Below, one piece after another: positions 1 through 9,338 of a stretch of 64,000 nucleotides of DNA. Source of the DNA: Streptomyces sp. NP-1717 (GTDB lineage Bacteria > Actinomycetota > Actinomycetes > Streptomycetales > Streptomycetaceae); assembly GCF_022695985.1 (NCBI RefSeq), contig NZ_JAAPBF010000003.1, positions 1 through 64,000 on the forward strand, given 5' to 3'. A program made the position numbers and the translations under genes. The notes beneath the pieces are model-generated. The model was not told the origin of the DNA and searched no databases. It worked only from the letters and a program-made list of their open reading frames with translations. Numbering within the stretch: position 1 is the first letter of the stretch; every line of letters starts with the position of its first letter.

Positions 1-118
1 ACCCGAGCCCCACCCCAAGCCCGAACCCCCAGCTCCGCCCGGTCCCGGGCGGGAGCCGCCCCACATCACTCACGCGTCGGCGTACCGCTGCCGCATGCCC
101 GAAAACAGCGAAGGCATC

Positions 119-1129
119 ATGTTGAAGAAGCTCTCCACGGCCACCGTCACCACCGCGGTCGCCCACACCGTCGCGGTGACCGGCCTGGCTCCTACACCGG
201 CCGCTTCCACGACAGCGATGTCCCGGCCGACCACGACCGCGACAGCCATCTCCCCGGCAGCCACCGTGGACAACGCCCGGATCGTCGCGCACTTCGACCT
301 CGCCAAGGGCCGGATGCCGGAGAACATCGCGCTGTCCCCCGGCGGCACCGCGTACGTCACCTTCGCCGCCGCCCGCCAGATCGCCCAGTTCACCCCCAGC
401 GGCACCACGCGGATCCTGGCCACACTGCCCGAACCGGCCGACGGCGGAATCCGCACCCCCGTCCTGGGCTTCCCCCTGACCACCGGCATCGTCCGGGCCC
501 ACGACGGCACGCTGTACTTCCTGTACGCCACCGGCACCGACGACCTGACGGGCCTGTGGCGTCTGCGCCCCGGCGGCGAACCGCGGCGCATCGCGGCGCT
601 GCCCGCCACCGGGCTCCCCAACGGCCTGGCTCTCGACCCCGGTTCCCGCACCCTCTACATGACGGACTCCGTCCTCGGCGTCATCTGGAGCGTTCCCACC
701 AAGGGCGGCACCCCCACCGCCTGGTCCACCGCCCCCGAACTGGCCTCCACCGGATTCCTCGGCGCCAACGGCCTGAAGATCCACCGGGGCGCGGTCTGGG
801 CCACCAATCTCGACAAGGGCACCCTCCTGCGGATCCCCGTCCTGCCCGGCGGACGCGCCGGCCGCGTACAGACCCGGGCCACCGGCCTGACCGGCATCGA
901 CGACTTCGCCTTCACCGGCAGCGGCGACAGCGTCCTGGCCACCCTCAACGGCCCCAACGAGGTGGCGCTCGTGCGACGCGACGGCACCCACTCCACCGTG
1001 CTGACCGCCGCCGACGGGCTCCAGAACCCCACCTCCGTCGCACTGCGCGGCGACAGGGTCTACGTCCTGAGCGCCGCCTACACCACCGCCGAGGACCCCA
1101 ACCTCGTCCTCGCCCGCCTCAACGACTGA
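119..1129 (+). CDS. Secreted SMP-30/NHL-type beta-propeller protein
   Basis: The 336-residue product starts with a short basic stretch (MLKK) and an Ala/Thr/Val-rich segment that reads as an export signal of about 30 residues. The rest has beta-propeller character, with repeated blades such as NGLALDPGSRTLYMTDS and GANGLKIHRGAVWATN, as in SMP-30/gluconolactonase-like and NHL proteins. I chose the second ATG (119) because GAAGG lies four bases upstream; an ATG at 95 would add eight residues in front of the signal. Fold assignment is reasonable, but the substrate is unknown and a lactonase activity is only one option. The metallo-hydrolase gene follows in the same direction. Confidence 0.7.
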   Translation: MLKKLSTATVTTAVAHTVAVTGLAPTPAASTTAMSRPTTTATAISPAATVDNARIVAHFDLAKGRMPENIALSPGGTAYVTFAAARQIAQFTPSGTTRILATLPEPADGGIRTPVLGFPLTTGIVRAHDGTLYFLYATGTDDLTGLWRLRPGGEPRRIAALPATGLPNGLALDPGSRTLYMTDSVLGVIWSVPTKGGTPTAWSTAPELASTGFLGANGLKIHRGAVWATNLDKGTLLRIPVLPGGRAGRVQTRATGLTGIDDFAFTGSGDSVLATLNGPNEVALVRRDGTHSTVLTAADGLQNPTSVALRGDRVYVLSAAYTTAEDPNLVLARLND

Positions 1130-1299
1130 GCCGCACCGCCCGACCGTCCACCCGCTTCAGCAAACCCGGAACGGAACACCCATGTCGCACACGCAGCACA
1201 CGCGGAACACGCAGCACAAACCAACCCAACCAGCAGACACACGAGATCACCCTGGGGGATGTCACCATCACCCGCGTCGAGGAGACGCACGGCCCGATC

Positions 1300-2142
1300 A
1301 TGCCCGCGGACCAGTTCTTCCCGGACCTGCCCGCGCAGGCGTGGAATGACCACCGCGAGACACTCGTTCCCGACCATCTGGGCGCCGACGACACCATGGT
1401 CCACGCCGCGATGCAGACCTGGCTGCTGCGCAGCGAAGGCAGGACCATCCTCGTCGACACCGGCGTCGGCAACGACAAGTCCCGCCCCGCCGTGGCTTCG
1501 TGGGACCGGCTGAGCCTCGACTATCTCGGCAATCTCGCCCGCGCCGGTGTACGGCCCGAGGACGTCGACCTCGTGATCAACACCCATCTGCACGTGGACC
1601 ACGTTGGCTGGAACACCCGGCTGAGCGACGGCGCGTGGACACCCACGTTCCCCAACGCCACCTATCTGATGCCCCGGGCCGACTTCGAGTTCTGGAACCC
1701 GGCGAACAACCCGGACATCACCGGCGGCGTCAACGAGAACGTCTTCGAGGACAGCGTCGCCCCCGTCCACGACGCGGGCCAGGCCCTGTTGTGGGAGGGC
1801 AGCCACCGTATCGACGCCAACCTGCTCCTGGAGGCGGCGCCCGGACACACTCCCGGTTCCAGCGTGGTCACCCTGACCTCCGGGGCGGACCGCGCGGTGT
1901 TCGCCGGTGACCTGCTGCACACCCCGCTCCAGATCATGGAGCCCGAGCACAACAGCTGCTTCTGCGAGGACCCCGCCGGCTCCCGCGCCACCCGCCGCAG
2001 AATTCTGAGCTGGGCGGCCGACAACAACGCGCTGCTGATCCCCGCGCATCTGAGCGGCCACGGCGCGGCCGAAGTGCGGCGCGAGGGTGGCACGTTCGCC
2101 ATCAAGGGCTGGGCCCCGTTCACGCCGTACAGCCAGGCCTGA
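1300..2142 (+). CDS. MBL-fold metallo-hydrolase, 5' end apparently frameshifted
   Basis: This is a zinc-dependent metallo-beta-lactamase-fold hydrolase. It shows HLHVDH (HxHxDH metal motif, near 1588-1605), the later ligands in APGHTPG and FAGDLLH, and a C-terminal PAHLSGHG. Homologous-looking sequence (EITLGDVTITRVEE) begins near 1243, upstream of the first in-frame ATG at 1300, yet no ATG or GTG precedes it in that frame. A plausible start with GGA upstream, ATG at 1182 (MSHTQHTRN...), is in a different frame. One extra base between 1182 and 1243 would explain this, as either a real frameshift or a sequence error. The coordinates given are the strictly translatable part. The substrate (lactone, thioester or other) is not evident. 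Confidence 0.75.
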   Translation: MPADQFFPDLPAQAWNDHRETLVPDHLGADDTMVHAAMQTWLLRSEGRTILVDTGVGNDKSRPAVASWDRLSLDYLGNLARAGVRPEDVDLVINTHLHVDHVGWNTRLSDGAWTPTFPNATYLMPRADFEFWNPANNPDITGGVNENVFEDSVAPVHDAGQALLWEGSHRIDANLLLEAAPGHTPGSSVVTLTSGADRAVFAGDLLHTPLQIMEPEHNSCFCEDPAGSRATRRRILSWAADNNALLIPAHLSGHGAAEVRREGGTFAIKGWAPFTPYSQA

Positions 2143-2186
2143 CGCCGGCGAACCCGCGGAACCCGTCCAGACAGAGAGGCCAGGCA

Positions 2187-3701
2187 GTGCCCCGTCGACC
2201 CACCCCCGTGAACCGTCGCGTTGATCCCGTCGCCACCACTGCGCAGGGCACTGTCCGCGGCCGGCGCCAGGACGGAGTCCTCTCCTTCCTGAACATCCCG
2301 TACGCCGCTCCTCCCACCGGCGCCGGCCGGTTCGGGGCGCCGCGGCCGCACGACTCGTGGCGCGGTGTGCGGGACGCCACCGTGCCGGGGCCGAACGCCC
2401 CTCAGTCCGAACGCCGTCTCGGCGGCGTGGACATGTCCCCCTACTTCGGGGACGGCTGGAGCCGCGGGGAGGACTTCCTCACCGTTAGCGTCCGGACACC
2501 GGGGGGCACGGGCGCCGCCCTGCCGGTGATGGTGTTCGTGCACGGTGGCGGTTTCGTCGCCGGCTCGACACGCTCGGCGCTGTACGACGGCACGGGCTTC
2601 GCCCGCGACGGCGTCGTCCTCGTGACCCTCAACTACCGGCTCGGGATCAGCGGTTTCCTCGACATCCCGGGGGCGCCCGCCAACCGTGGTCTGCTCGATG
2701 TCGTGGCCGCGCTGCGCTGGGTCCGCGCGAACATCGCCGCCTTCGGCGGTGACGCGGACAACGTGACTCTCTTCGGTCAGTCGGCCGGAGCCACCGTCGT
2801 CGGCGGCGTACTCGCTTCCCCCGAGGCCACCGGCCTGTTCCGGCGGGCGATCGTCCAGAGCGGCAGTGGCCTCGGCGCGTTCACTACCGAGCAGGCGGCG
2901 CGGGTCACGAGGGCCGCGGCCAAGGCGCTCGGCATCGAGCCACGGGCCGACGCCTTCGCGGAAATCCCCGACGAACGCCTGGTCGAGGCCGCTTCCCGGC
3001 TCACGGGCATCGACCTGCGGACCGAGACGCACCACGATCCCCTGGTCGGGATCAGCCCCTTCAGCCTCGTCCTCGACACCCAGCCCGCGCACGCCGTCGC
3101 CAGGGGCCGGGGCGCCGATGTCGACCTGCTCATCGGCACCAACTCCGAAGAGGGCAACCTCTATCTGGTCCCCACGGGCGAGTACGCGCGCTCGACGGCC
3201 GCCGACATCGAAGCGCTCGCCGCCCGCTCGCACCCGGACCCGGACCCGTCGAGACTCGTGGCGGCGTACCGGACGGCCCGGCCGGACGCGGACTTCGGCG
3301 CGCTGCGTTCGGCGGTCATGGGCGACGCCCTGTTCGGCGCGGGCAGTTGGGCCCTGGCCGACGCGCACGCCACGAACAACTCGTCGGCCACCTTCTGCTA
3401 CGAGTTCGCCTGGCGCTCCGAAGCCCTGGACGGTCAACTCGGCGCCACCCACACCATGGAGCTGCCCTTCGTCTTCGACCTCACCCACCTGCCCCGCCTG
3501 CACGGACCCGCCGCACTGCTCGGCCCCGACAGCCCGACCGACCTCGCCGCCCGGGTCCACGAGACCTGGGTCAGGTTCGCCAGAACGGGCGACCCGGGCT
3601 GGGACCCGTACGACACCGACCGCCGGACCACGATGCGGATCGACACCGAGTGGACACAGCTCGACGACCCCCACACCCAGGAACGCCAGGCGTGGCACTG
3701 A
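2187..3701 (+). CDS. Carboxylesterase type B family
   Basis: The 504-residue protein is an alpha/beta-hydrolase of the carboxylesterase/para-nitrobenzyl esterase type. Visible features are the oxyanion-hole HGGGFVAGS, the nucleophile elbow GQSAGA (Ser about 199), an acidic residue in GTNSEEGN (about 321/322) and His about 422 in GATHTMELPF, so the triad looks complete. Length matches the family. The GTG start at 2187 has AGAGAGG seven bases upstream. No clear signal peptide is present, so a cytoplasmic enzyme is likely. It follows the MBL-fold gene by 44 bp and precedes a small membrane protein, so co-transcription is plausible. The natural ester substrate cannot be read from sequence. Confidence 0.9.
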   Translation: MPRRPTPVNRRVDPVATTAQGTVRGRRQDGVLSFLNIPYAAPPTGAGRFGAPRPHDSWRGVRDATVPGPNAPQSERRLGGVDMSPYFGDGWSRGEDFLTVSVRTPGGTGAALPVMVFVHGGGFVAGSTRSALYDGTGFARDGVVLVTLNYRLGISGFLDIPGAPANRGLLDVVAALRWVRANIAAFGGDADNVTLFGQSAGATVVGGVLASPEATGLFRRAIVQSGSGLGAFTTEQAARVTRAAAKALGIEPRADAFAEIPDERLVEAASRLTGIDLRTETHHDPLVGISPFSLVLDTQPAHAVARGRGADVDLLIGTNSEEGNLYLVPTGEYARSTAADIEALAARSHPDPDPSRLVAAYRTARPDADFGALRSAVMGDALFGAGSWALADAHATNNSSATFCYEFAWRSEALDGQLGATHTMELPFVFDLTHLPRLHGPAALLGPDSPTDLAARVHETWVRFARTGDPGWDPYDTDRRTTMRIDTEWTQLDDPHTQERQAWH

Positions 3702-3792
3702 CCGGCCCCCGGTCCTTGCCCCCACCGTTGCGGTCAACCACTCGGCCGAGTCGGTCGTCTCTTCCGGGAGTACGACCACCAGAGGAGAAAAA

Positions 3793-4287
3793 GTGACGAC
3801 GAACCCGGAGACGGACCAGCGAGGGGCGCGCCCGAGGGAGGTGGAGACAGCCTTCCTCCTGTTACTGGCCGCCATCGCCGTGGACGCCCTGGTCTGGACA
3901 CTCGACACGTTCGTCGTCTCCCCTTCCGGATTCGACGACATGCGCGACGAGATGGGCGGGAGCAACGCGATCCAGCAGGCCGCCATGTCCGCCGGGTTCC
4001 TGATCGCGACCAGCGGTCTGCTCGTCTACTTCGTCTTCCAGATGCGCCAGGGCCGCAACTGGGCACGGTACACACTCGCCGCGGTCGCCGCTCTCGTCGC
4101 GTTGTTCATGATCAACAGCATGAGCATGAACGGATTCACCACAGGGAGCACGGCCGATGTCATCTACGACATCGCCATCGGCACCCTCCCGCCCCTCCTG
4201 GTGGCCGGCGCCGTCCTGCTGATGTTCCTGCCCACGGCGAACAGGTACTTCTCCACCCCGAAAGGCGCGGAGGAGCGGGGCATCTGA
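3793..4287 (+). CDS. Small four-helix membrane protein
   Basis: The 164-residue product begins at GTG 3793, five bases after a strong AGAGGAG site. A charged N-terminus of about 20 residues is followed by four hydrophobic stretches: around ETAFLLLLAAIAVDAL, the QAAMSAGFLIATSGLL region, YTLAAVAALVALFMI and LPPLLVAGAVLLMFLP. The C-terminus is short and charged. I do not recognise a named family with certainty; it resembles uncharacterised actinobacterial membrane proteins. It sits between the esterase and an aldo/keto reductase, all forward. No catalytic or binding motif is visible. Confidence 0.75.
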   Translation: MTTNPETDQRGARPREVETAFLLLLAAIAVDALVWTLDTFVVSPSGFDDMRDEMGGSNAIQQAAMSAGFLIATSGLLVYFVFQMRQGRNWARYTLAAVAALVALFMINSMSMNGFTTGSTADVIYDIAIGTLPPLLVAGAVLLMFLPTANRYFSTPKGAEERGI

Positions 4288-4487
4288 CGGCCCATCGGCA
4301 AATCGCGCCTCCACCGGGCCGAGGGTCGCCTCCGTGCCCGGACGAGCGGAACAAGCACAGCCCCGCCCGGGTTGGGGAAGCGTGGCTCGCCCGACGGGTA
4401 CGGAACGCGCCGCCGGGCAGGAGCCAGACGTGAGGAGCCCACCGGAGACCCGGCAGGGCGTAACAGCGGCAAGGAGATCGACACACC

Positions 4488-5345
4488 ATGAAGACTCGCC
4501 GTATTGGTAGCGCCGAGGTCGGCGCGATCGGCCTGGGCGGTATGCCGATGTCGATCGAGGGACGGCCCGACGAGGCCCGTTCCCTGGCCACCATCCACGC
4601 GGCACTGGACGCCGGGGTGACGCTGATCGACACGGCGGACGCCTATCACATGCACGCCGACGAAGTGGGCCACAACGAGTCGCTGATCGCGAAGGCGCTG
4701 GCGTCGCACAGCCAGGGCTCCGAGGTCCTGGTCGCCACCAAGGGCGGCCATCTGCGGCCGGGTGACGGCTCCTGGACGGTGGACGGCTCCCCCGAGCACC
4801 TCAGGCGCGCCTGCGAGGCATCGCTCGGCCGGCTCGGTGTGGAGGCGATCGGGCTGTACCAGTTCCACCGCCCCGACCCCGGGGTTCCGTACGAGGAGTC
4901 CGTCGGCGCCCTGCGGGATCTGCTCGACGAGGGCAAGATCCAGCAGGCCGGCATCTCCAACGCGAATCCGGAACAGATCCGCCTGGCCTACGACATCCTC
5001 GGCGGCCGGCTCGCCTCCGTACAGAATCAGTTCTCACCGGCATTCCGTTCCAGCGAACCGGAGTTGGAGCTGTGCAGGGAGCTGGGGATTGCGTTCCTGC
5101 CGTGGAGCCCGTTCGGCGGCATCAAGAACGCCGGCGGACTCGGCTCCTCCCACTCCCCGTTCAAGACCGTCGCCGACGCGCACGGAGTGAGCCCGCAGCG
5201 TGTCTGCCTGGCCTGGCTGCTGGCGAAGTCGCCCACGGTGGTGCCGATTCCGGGCTCCAGCCGCCCGGAGACCGTCACCGACTCGACTGCCGCCGCCACT
5301 CTCGAACTCACTGCGGCCGAACTGGCGGAGCTGGACGCGGCCTGA
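4488..5345 (+). CDS. Aldo/keto reductase
   Basis: The 285-residue protein is a (beta/alpha)8 NADPH-dependent oxidoreductase. The catalytic tetrad is in place: Asp48 and Tyr53 in DTADAY, Lys85 in VATKGG and His127 in YQFHRPD. The C-terminal nucleotide-binding motif PIPGSSRPE is present. AAGGAG lies about 12 bases before the ATG. The family reduces aldehydes and ketones; the specific substrate is unknown. The gene ends head-on against the solute-binding lipoprotein gene, with a hairpin at 5375-5401 between them. Confidence 0.9.
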   Translation: MKTRRIGSAEVGAIGLGGMPMSIEGRPDEARSLATIHAALDAGVTLIDTADAYHMHADEVGHNESLIAKALASHSQGSEVLVATKGGHLRPGDGSWTVDGSPEHLRRACEASLGRLGVEAIGLYQFHRPDPGVPYEESVGALRDLLDEGKIQQAGISNANPEQIRLAYDILGGRLASVQNQFSPAFRSSEPELELCRELGIAFLPWSPFGGIKNAGGLGSSHSPFKTVADAHGVSPQRVCLAWLLAKSPTVVPIPGSSRPETVTDSTAAATLELTAAELAELDAA

Positions 5346-5374
5346 TTGGCCGTCAGGTTTGTCGCGATCGGGCC

Positions 5375-5401
5375 TGCCGACGGCTCAGTCAGCCGTCGGC
5401 A
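5375..5401. terminator. Hairpin between convergent genes
   Basis: TGCCGACGGCT (5375-5385) pairs perfectly with AGCCGTCGGCA (5391-5401) around a five-base loop. The right arm lies inside the last codons of the minus-strand lipoprotein gene and the stem spans its stop codon. There is no clear T-run, as is common in high-GC terminators. A bidirectional terminator is inferred from its position between two gene ends. Confidence 0.5.
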
Positions 5402-6863
5402 TGGCCTCGCGCAGCGCCTTGTCCAAGGCCTTCGCGATCGCGGGGTCCGATGGAGGACTGTCGCGGAAGAGCGGATCGAGCGCGGTGGTGAACGCGAGGG
5501 TGAACGCACCGTAGTACGGAGTGCGGGGGCGCTGCGCCGCGTTCTTCAAGGCGGTCAGCAGCGTCTCGGCCGCGTACATCGGACGGCCGTGTTCGTCACG
5601 CGGCGTGGGGTCCGCGCTCTCACCCGAGCCGGAGGACGACGGAGAAGGGGACAAGGCCGAAGCGTCACTCTCGGCCTCGTCCTCGCAAGGGCCAGGACTC
5701 TTGGCGTAGACGGACTCCCTGGTCGCCGCGAACCCCGCCCGCAGCAGGCGACATTGGCTGTCCGCGTTGGTGAGGAAACCGACCAGGTCCTCGGCCGCTG
5801 CCGCGTGTTGGGATCTGCTGCTGACGGCGAGGTTCTGACCGCCCAGTACGGCTCTGCCGGGCAGGGGCATCACCCCCAGCTGATCCGCTTCGAAGGTTTG
5901 GTGCAGGGTGCTGTAGGCGGTGGGCCAGTGACGCAGGAAGGCCGTCTTGCCCGCCGTGAAGTCCGACAGTGACTCCGTCTCCTTCGAGTCCCTGGCACGT
6001 TCGAGCGTGAACGGCTCGGCCGTACGGTCGCTCAGTTCGCGCACTCCACTGATCAGACTCTGTTCGGTCCCTTTGTATCGTCCCTCACCGTCGACAAGAG
6101 ACGGACCGTCATCCGCGGACTCGAACGCCTCGATCGCGTTGACCGTTCGCCCCTCGTAGCCGTCGAGCTGTGTCGTCCACCCTTTGTCGTACGGCTGGGG
6201 CAGGTTCGCCTCCTCGACGTCGTTGATCACCCCCCGGAGTCCGCCCCATGTCTTCACTCGCCAGTCCCGGTGCTGGGGCTTCAGACCCGCTTGCTCCAGG
6301 TAGTCCCGCCGGTAGTACAGGAGCCCTACGTCGCTGTTGAACGGCGCCGCGTAGACGTCTTCGTTCCAGCGCCCGGTACTGGCGACGGAATCGATCACAT
6401 CGCCGTCAAGGAGTTTCTCGTCCAAGGTGTTGATGAGGCCGGCCGCGGCGAACTCCGGTACCCATGTCACATCGAGATTGACCACGTCGTACTTCGCGCT
6501 GCCCGACTGGAGTGCGCCGAGCAGCTGGCTGCGCTGCTGGTCGGCCGAGCCCGACAGTTCCACCAGGTGGGCGCGGTAGGGATGCGTGCCCTTCTTCTTC
6601 GCCTCTGCCTTCTGTTCGGCGTTCCAGCCGTCCACAAGCCGCTGGCGGATTCCGCCCTTGCCGGTGACATCACGTCCGCTGGCCACCCAGATGTGACGGG
6701 GACCGCCGGAGCCCTGGGCAGTCGTGCCGGTACCCTCGTCGGCGCTGTACGGTCCGTCGTCCCCGCCGTCTCCGGTGCAGGCAGCGGTGAACGTGAGCGC
6801 GAGCGCCGCTGCGAGCCCCGCCACGCGGAATCGCGCGGGGCGCGGAAAACGGGGCAGCGTCAT
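5385..6863 (-). CDS. Solute-binding lipoprotein coupled to the caspase-vWA gene
   Basis: The 492-residue product has a lipoprotein signal: a basic N-terminus, a hydrophobic core and a lipobox ending TAAC at Cys29. A Gly/Thr-rich linker and a family-1-type extracellular solute-binding domain follow (HIWVASGRDVTGKGG, KYDVVNLDVTWVPEF, AAPFNSDVGLLYYRRDYLEQAGL, then a long helical C-lobe). It is expected on the outer face of the membrane. Its ATG overlaps the stop of the caspase-vWA gene in an ATGA arrangement, so the two are translationally coupled. No ABC permease or ATPase lies nearby, which argues against ordinary import and for a sensor or ligand-presenting role. That role is inference; the ligand is unknown. 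Confidence 0.85.
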   Translation of the reverse strand: MTLPRFPRPARFRVAGLAAALALTFTAACTGDGGDDGPYSADEGTGTTAQGSGGPRHIWVASGRDVTGKGGIRQRLVDGWNAEQKAEAKKKGTHPYRAHLVELSGSADQQRSQLLGALQSGSAKYDVVNLDVTWVPEFAAAGLINTLDEKLLDGDVIDSVASTGRWNEDVYAAPFNSDVGLLYYRRDYLEQAGLKPQHRDWRVKTWGGLRGVINDVEEANLPQPYDKGWTTQLDGYEGRTVNAIEAFESADDGPSLVDGEGRYKGTEQSLISGVRELSDRTAEPFTLERARDSKETESLSDFTAGKTAFLRHWPTAYSTLHQTFEADQLGVMPLPGRAVLGGQNLAVSSRSQHAAAAEDLVGFLTNADSQCRLLRAGFAATRESVYAKSPGPCEDEAESDASALSPSPSSSGSGESADPTPRDEHGRPMYAAETLLTALKNAAQRPRTPYYGAFTLAFTTALDPLFRDSPPSDPAIAKALDKALREAMPTAD

Positions 6864-9334
6864 TTCTGGTCTCCTGACCCGGTGCTGGCGACCTCGTCCA
6901 ACAGCGCGGAGGTGAGGTCACTGCCGGCGCTGTCCAGGCAGCGTCCCCCGCTTTCATCCGCGATCTTCCGGTCGGGTCTGTCCTCGAGGCACGCGTCCGA
7001 TTCCAGCGACACCATGGCTACCGGAATCCCCTTGTCCCTGGCCGACCCGAGCAGCCTGGACAGCTTGTCGGCACCTGCCGGCCGGTCGTTGTCCTCGTCG
7101 TCGGTGAGGTAGACGATCAGCTGCGGACCCTGGTCGTCGGCGCCCCTTTCCGCCATGTACTCAAGGGCCTCGGAGAGCGCCCGGTACGGGTCGGCCTGGG
7201 CGTCCTTCACCTGGGCGTCCTTGTCGATCCTGTTCATCGCGTCCGTGTTCGTACGCGAGGCGAAGTCGAGCAGTTCGGTGTACGGACCGGAGCCTGTGTC
7301 GGCGACCGCCCAGATGCCGTACGTGTCCTCCTCACCGAGTCCGGCGAGCGACTGTTTGAGCATCCCGGGGGCGCCGCTCGGGCCCTCCCAGTGTTTCCGC
7401 ATGGAGCCGGAGCTGTCGAGCAGGAAGAGCACGCGCCCGGGGCCGCTCGCGTTGCGGTACTTGCCAAGCGCGTCGTCGAGCGCGTCACCGTTGGCGGGTT
7501 CGGCGAGCGGGGCCGGCTCGGGCAGTGTCCCGGGGACGGCCTTGGCCGGGCCGGCCACCTCGTCGGCACGGGTCCTGCCCTCCAAGGCACCCCTGAATCC
7601 GTCCGCGCCGAAGACGGCGGCCCCTTCCTTGCCGGTGAGCCATGTCCTGAAGCTGTCCGCGGCCTCACTCCTGGGACCCTCGTCCAGGTTCGCGCCCTCC
7701 CAGGTCACCCGGACGAATGCCGGGTCGAGACCCGGTACATCGGCCGGGTACAGGGCGATGCGCTCGGCACGTTTCTCCTTCTCGCAGTCGACGCCGGTCC
7801 TGAGCAGGTGCTCGGGCACGATCGCGGCCGTGCGGTCGTCCACCTCGCCGAGGTCCGGCAACCGGCAGAGCATCTCCCGTCCGGTGAGTGCGGGCAGTCC
7901 CGCGTGCGCGACCGTCTTCTCGGCGTTCTTGCCGGAGGCCGCCGTACCGTACAGCCCCCGTGTGGCCAGCAGGGCGGCGGACGTGAACTCCGGATCCGCG
8001 CGGCGCACTTCGGAGCCGGGTTCCGTGCGGAGGAACGCGGTGATCAGGTCGGCGATCTTCCGCCCCTCCCGCTGACCGGCAAGCTGTTTCGCGGAGTCCT
8101 CCGGGACGGCGAGCACGATCGGCGAGGAAGCCAGTGGGGTGTCCGTGCCGAGCGACGCGTCACCCAATCCGCTCGTCGGACGGACCAGTTCGACATCCGC
8201 CGAGGTGGACGGGATCCAGATGTCGGGCTGTGCGCCTATGTCGCGTTGCGGATTGGCGGTGGCCTCGTCGTCCGACGGCTTCTGCCAGGCCGAGGAGTTG
8301 TCACGGAGCGCCGCTACGACATCGGAGGCGCCCGCACTGTACGTCGTGATCCCGCTGCGTCGGCAGCCGTCGCCCGTACGGTTCGCGTCGGAGACCATGT
8401 ACGTCGCGGCCGCCTTGCGCACGGTGGGCTCGATGTCGGGATCGGTGAGCAGCCGCAGTTCCAGGGGTGGCGCGCAGAGTGCCTGGCCGCCCTGGGTGGT
8501 CAGGTAGTACGTGCCCAGGCCGAGGACCGGCAGCAGCGCGGCGGCGACGGCGCCGAGGACCGGTTTTCGGCGCCACCACGGGATCGGTGGCGCGGGCGGG
8601 AGCGGGATGTCCGTGGCGAGCAGCACGTCCGTACCGGAAGTGCCGGGGCGGCTCTGTGGCTCCCAGGTGTCGGAACGTGCCGTCCTGTGCTTGGACATGC
8701 GCGCCCGGATCTCCTCCGACAGTGTCCGGAAGCTGACGTCGCCTCCCTGCCCGGCCACTCCTTCCCGCAGAATCCGTAGGAGTTGTTCGGTGAAGGGGGT
8801 TGGCCTCGTCCCCGGCCCCGCGCCGATCTGGTGGTTGGCCTGCACGCTCATGAGCTGCGAGATGCGCCCTTTGTGCTCCAACATCTCCCAGGCACTACCG
8901 GCGTTGCCAGCGTGGCAGCAGTCGAGAACGACGACGATCTGCTTCGCCCTGCTGCTGGCCAGCGTGCCGAGCACCTGGGTCCACGACTGGGCTCCCTGGA
9001 ACACGACACCCTTGACGACGTGCGCGTTGCGCATCTGGAGCCACAGCTCGTCCCCGCCGCTGGGGACGGCTCCATGGCCGGCGAAGTAGAACAGCAGCAG
9101 GCCCTCGGCCGACTCGACGGCCGTGTTGAGTGTTCTGGTGAACTCGTCCACACCCGCGGGGCTGCAGACGGTGATCTCGTCCCGGCCGAAGATCTCGCCG
9201 GCTCCCAGCACGTCCGAGAGCTGCGCGAGGTTGTGGACCACGCCCGGCAGGTTGCCGCTGTCCAATGTCTCGTACTCGGACACCCCGACCAGCAGTGCCC
9301 GATTCGCCCTCCCCCTCGGGTCGAACCGTGGCAC
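6860..9334 (-). CDS. Caspase-TM-binding-protein-vWA fusion (membrane caspase receptor candidate)
   Basis: The 824-residue protein has four parts. Residues 1-240 are a caspase/metacaspase-like (C14) domain with the catalytic pair His87 (FAGHGA) and Cys140 (DCCHAG). A basic patch (PWWRRKP) and one membrane helix follow at about 259-279. Residues 285-600 look like a periplasmic-type solute-binding domain (ELRLLTDPDIEPTVRKAA). Residues 633-810 are a von Willebrand A domain with an intact MIDAS, Asp640-Ser-Ser642-Gly-Ser644. The expected topology is protease inside, binding and adhesion modules outside. The GTG start has GGGGAGGAG about eight bases upstream, within the end of the preceding EACC1-like gene. 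Stand-alone binding-protein-vWA proteins are known in actinobacteria; fusion to a caspase suggests signal-activated proteolysis. Protease targets and ligand are unknown. Confidence 0.85.
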   Translation of the reverse strand: MPRFDPRGRANRALLVGVSEYETLDSGNLPGVVHNLAQLSDVLGAGEIFGRDEITVCSPAGVDEFTRTLNTAVESAEGLLLFYFAGHGAVPSGGDELWLQMRNAHVVKGVVFQGAQSWTQVLGTLASSRAKQIVVVLDCCHAGNAGSAWEMLEHKGRISQLMSVQANHQIGAGPGTRPTPFTEQLLRILREGVAGQGGDVSFRTLSEEIRARMSKHRTARSDTWEPQSRPGTSGTDVLLATDIPLPPAPPIPWWRRKPVLGAVAAALLPVLGLGTYYLTTQGGQALCAPPLELRLLTDPDIEPTVRKAAATYMVSDANRTGDGCRRSGITTYSAGASDVVAALRDNSSAWQKPSDDEATANPQRDIGAQPDIWIPSTSADVELVRPTSGLGDASLGTDTPLASSPIVLAVPEDSAKQLAGQREGRKIADLITAFLRTEPGSEVRRADPEFTSAALLATRGLYGTAASGKNAEKTVAHAGLPALTGREMLCRLPDLGEVDDRTAAIVPEHLLRTGVDCEKEKRAERIALYPADVPGLDPAFVRVTWEGANLDEGPRSEAADSFRTWLTGKEGAAVFGADGFRGALEGRTRADEVAGPAKAVPGTLPEPAPLAEPANGDALDDALGKYRNASGPGRVLFLLDSSGSMRKHWEGPSGAPGMLKQSLAGLGEEDTYGIWAVADTGSGPYTELLDFASRTNTDAMNRIDKDAQVKDAQADPYRALSEALEYMAERGADDQGPQLIVYLTDDEDNDRPAGADKLSRLLGSARDKGIPVAMVSLESDACLEDRPDRKIADESGGRCLDSAGSDLTSALLDEVASTGSGDQK

Positions 9335-9338
9335 CTGG

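Noticed and set aside
1662..3986. Long minus-strand reading frame opposite the esterase and MBL genes
   Set aside because: It is antisense to genes with clear motifs, its composition is Arg/Gly/Val-biased as expected of a GC-rich shadow, and it matches no family.
5385..6863. Ordinary ABC importer binding protein
   Set aside because: No permease or ATPase adjoins it and it is translationally coupled to the caspase-vWA gene, so a transport role is not the best reading.
7155..8779. Plus-strand frames inside the caspase-vWA gene
   Set aside because: Ser/Arg-rich antisense shadows with no recognisable domain.
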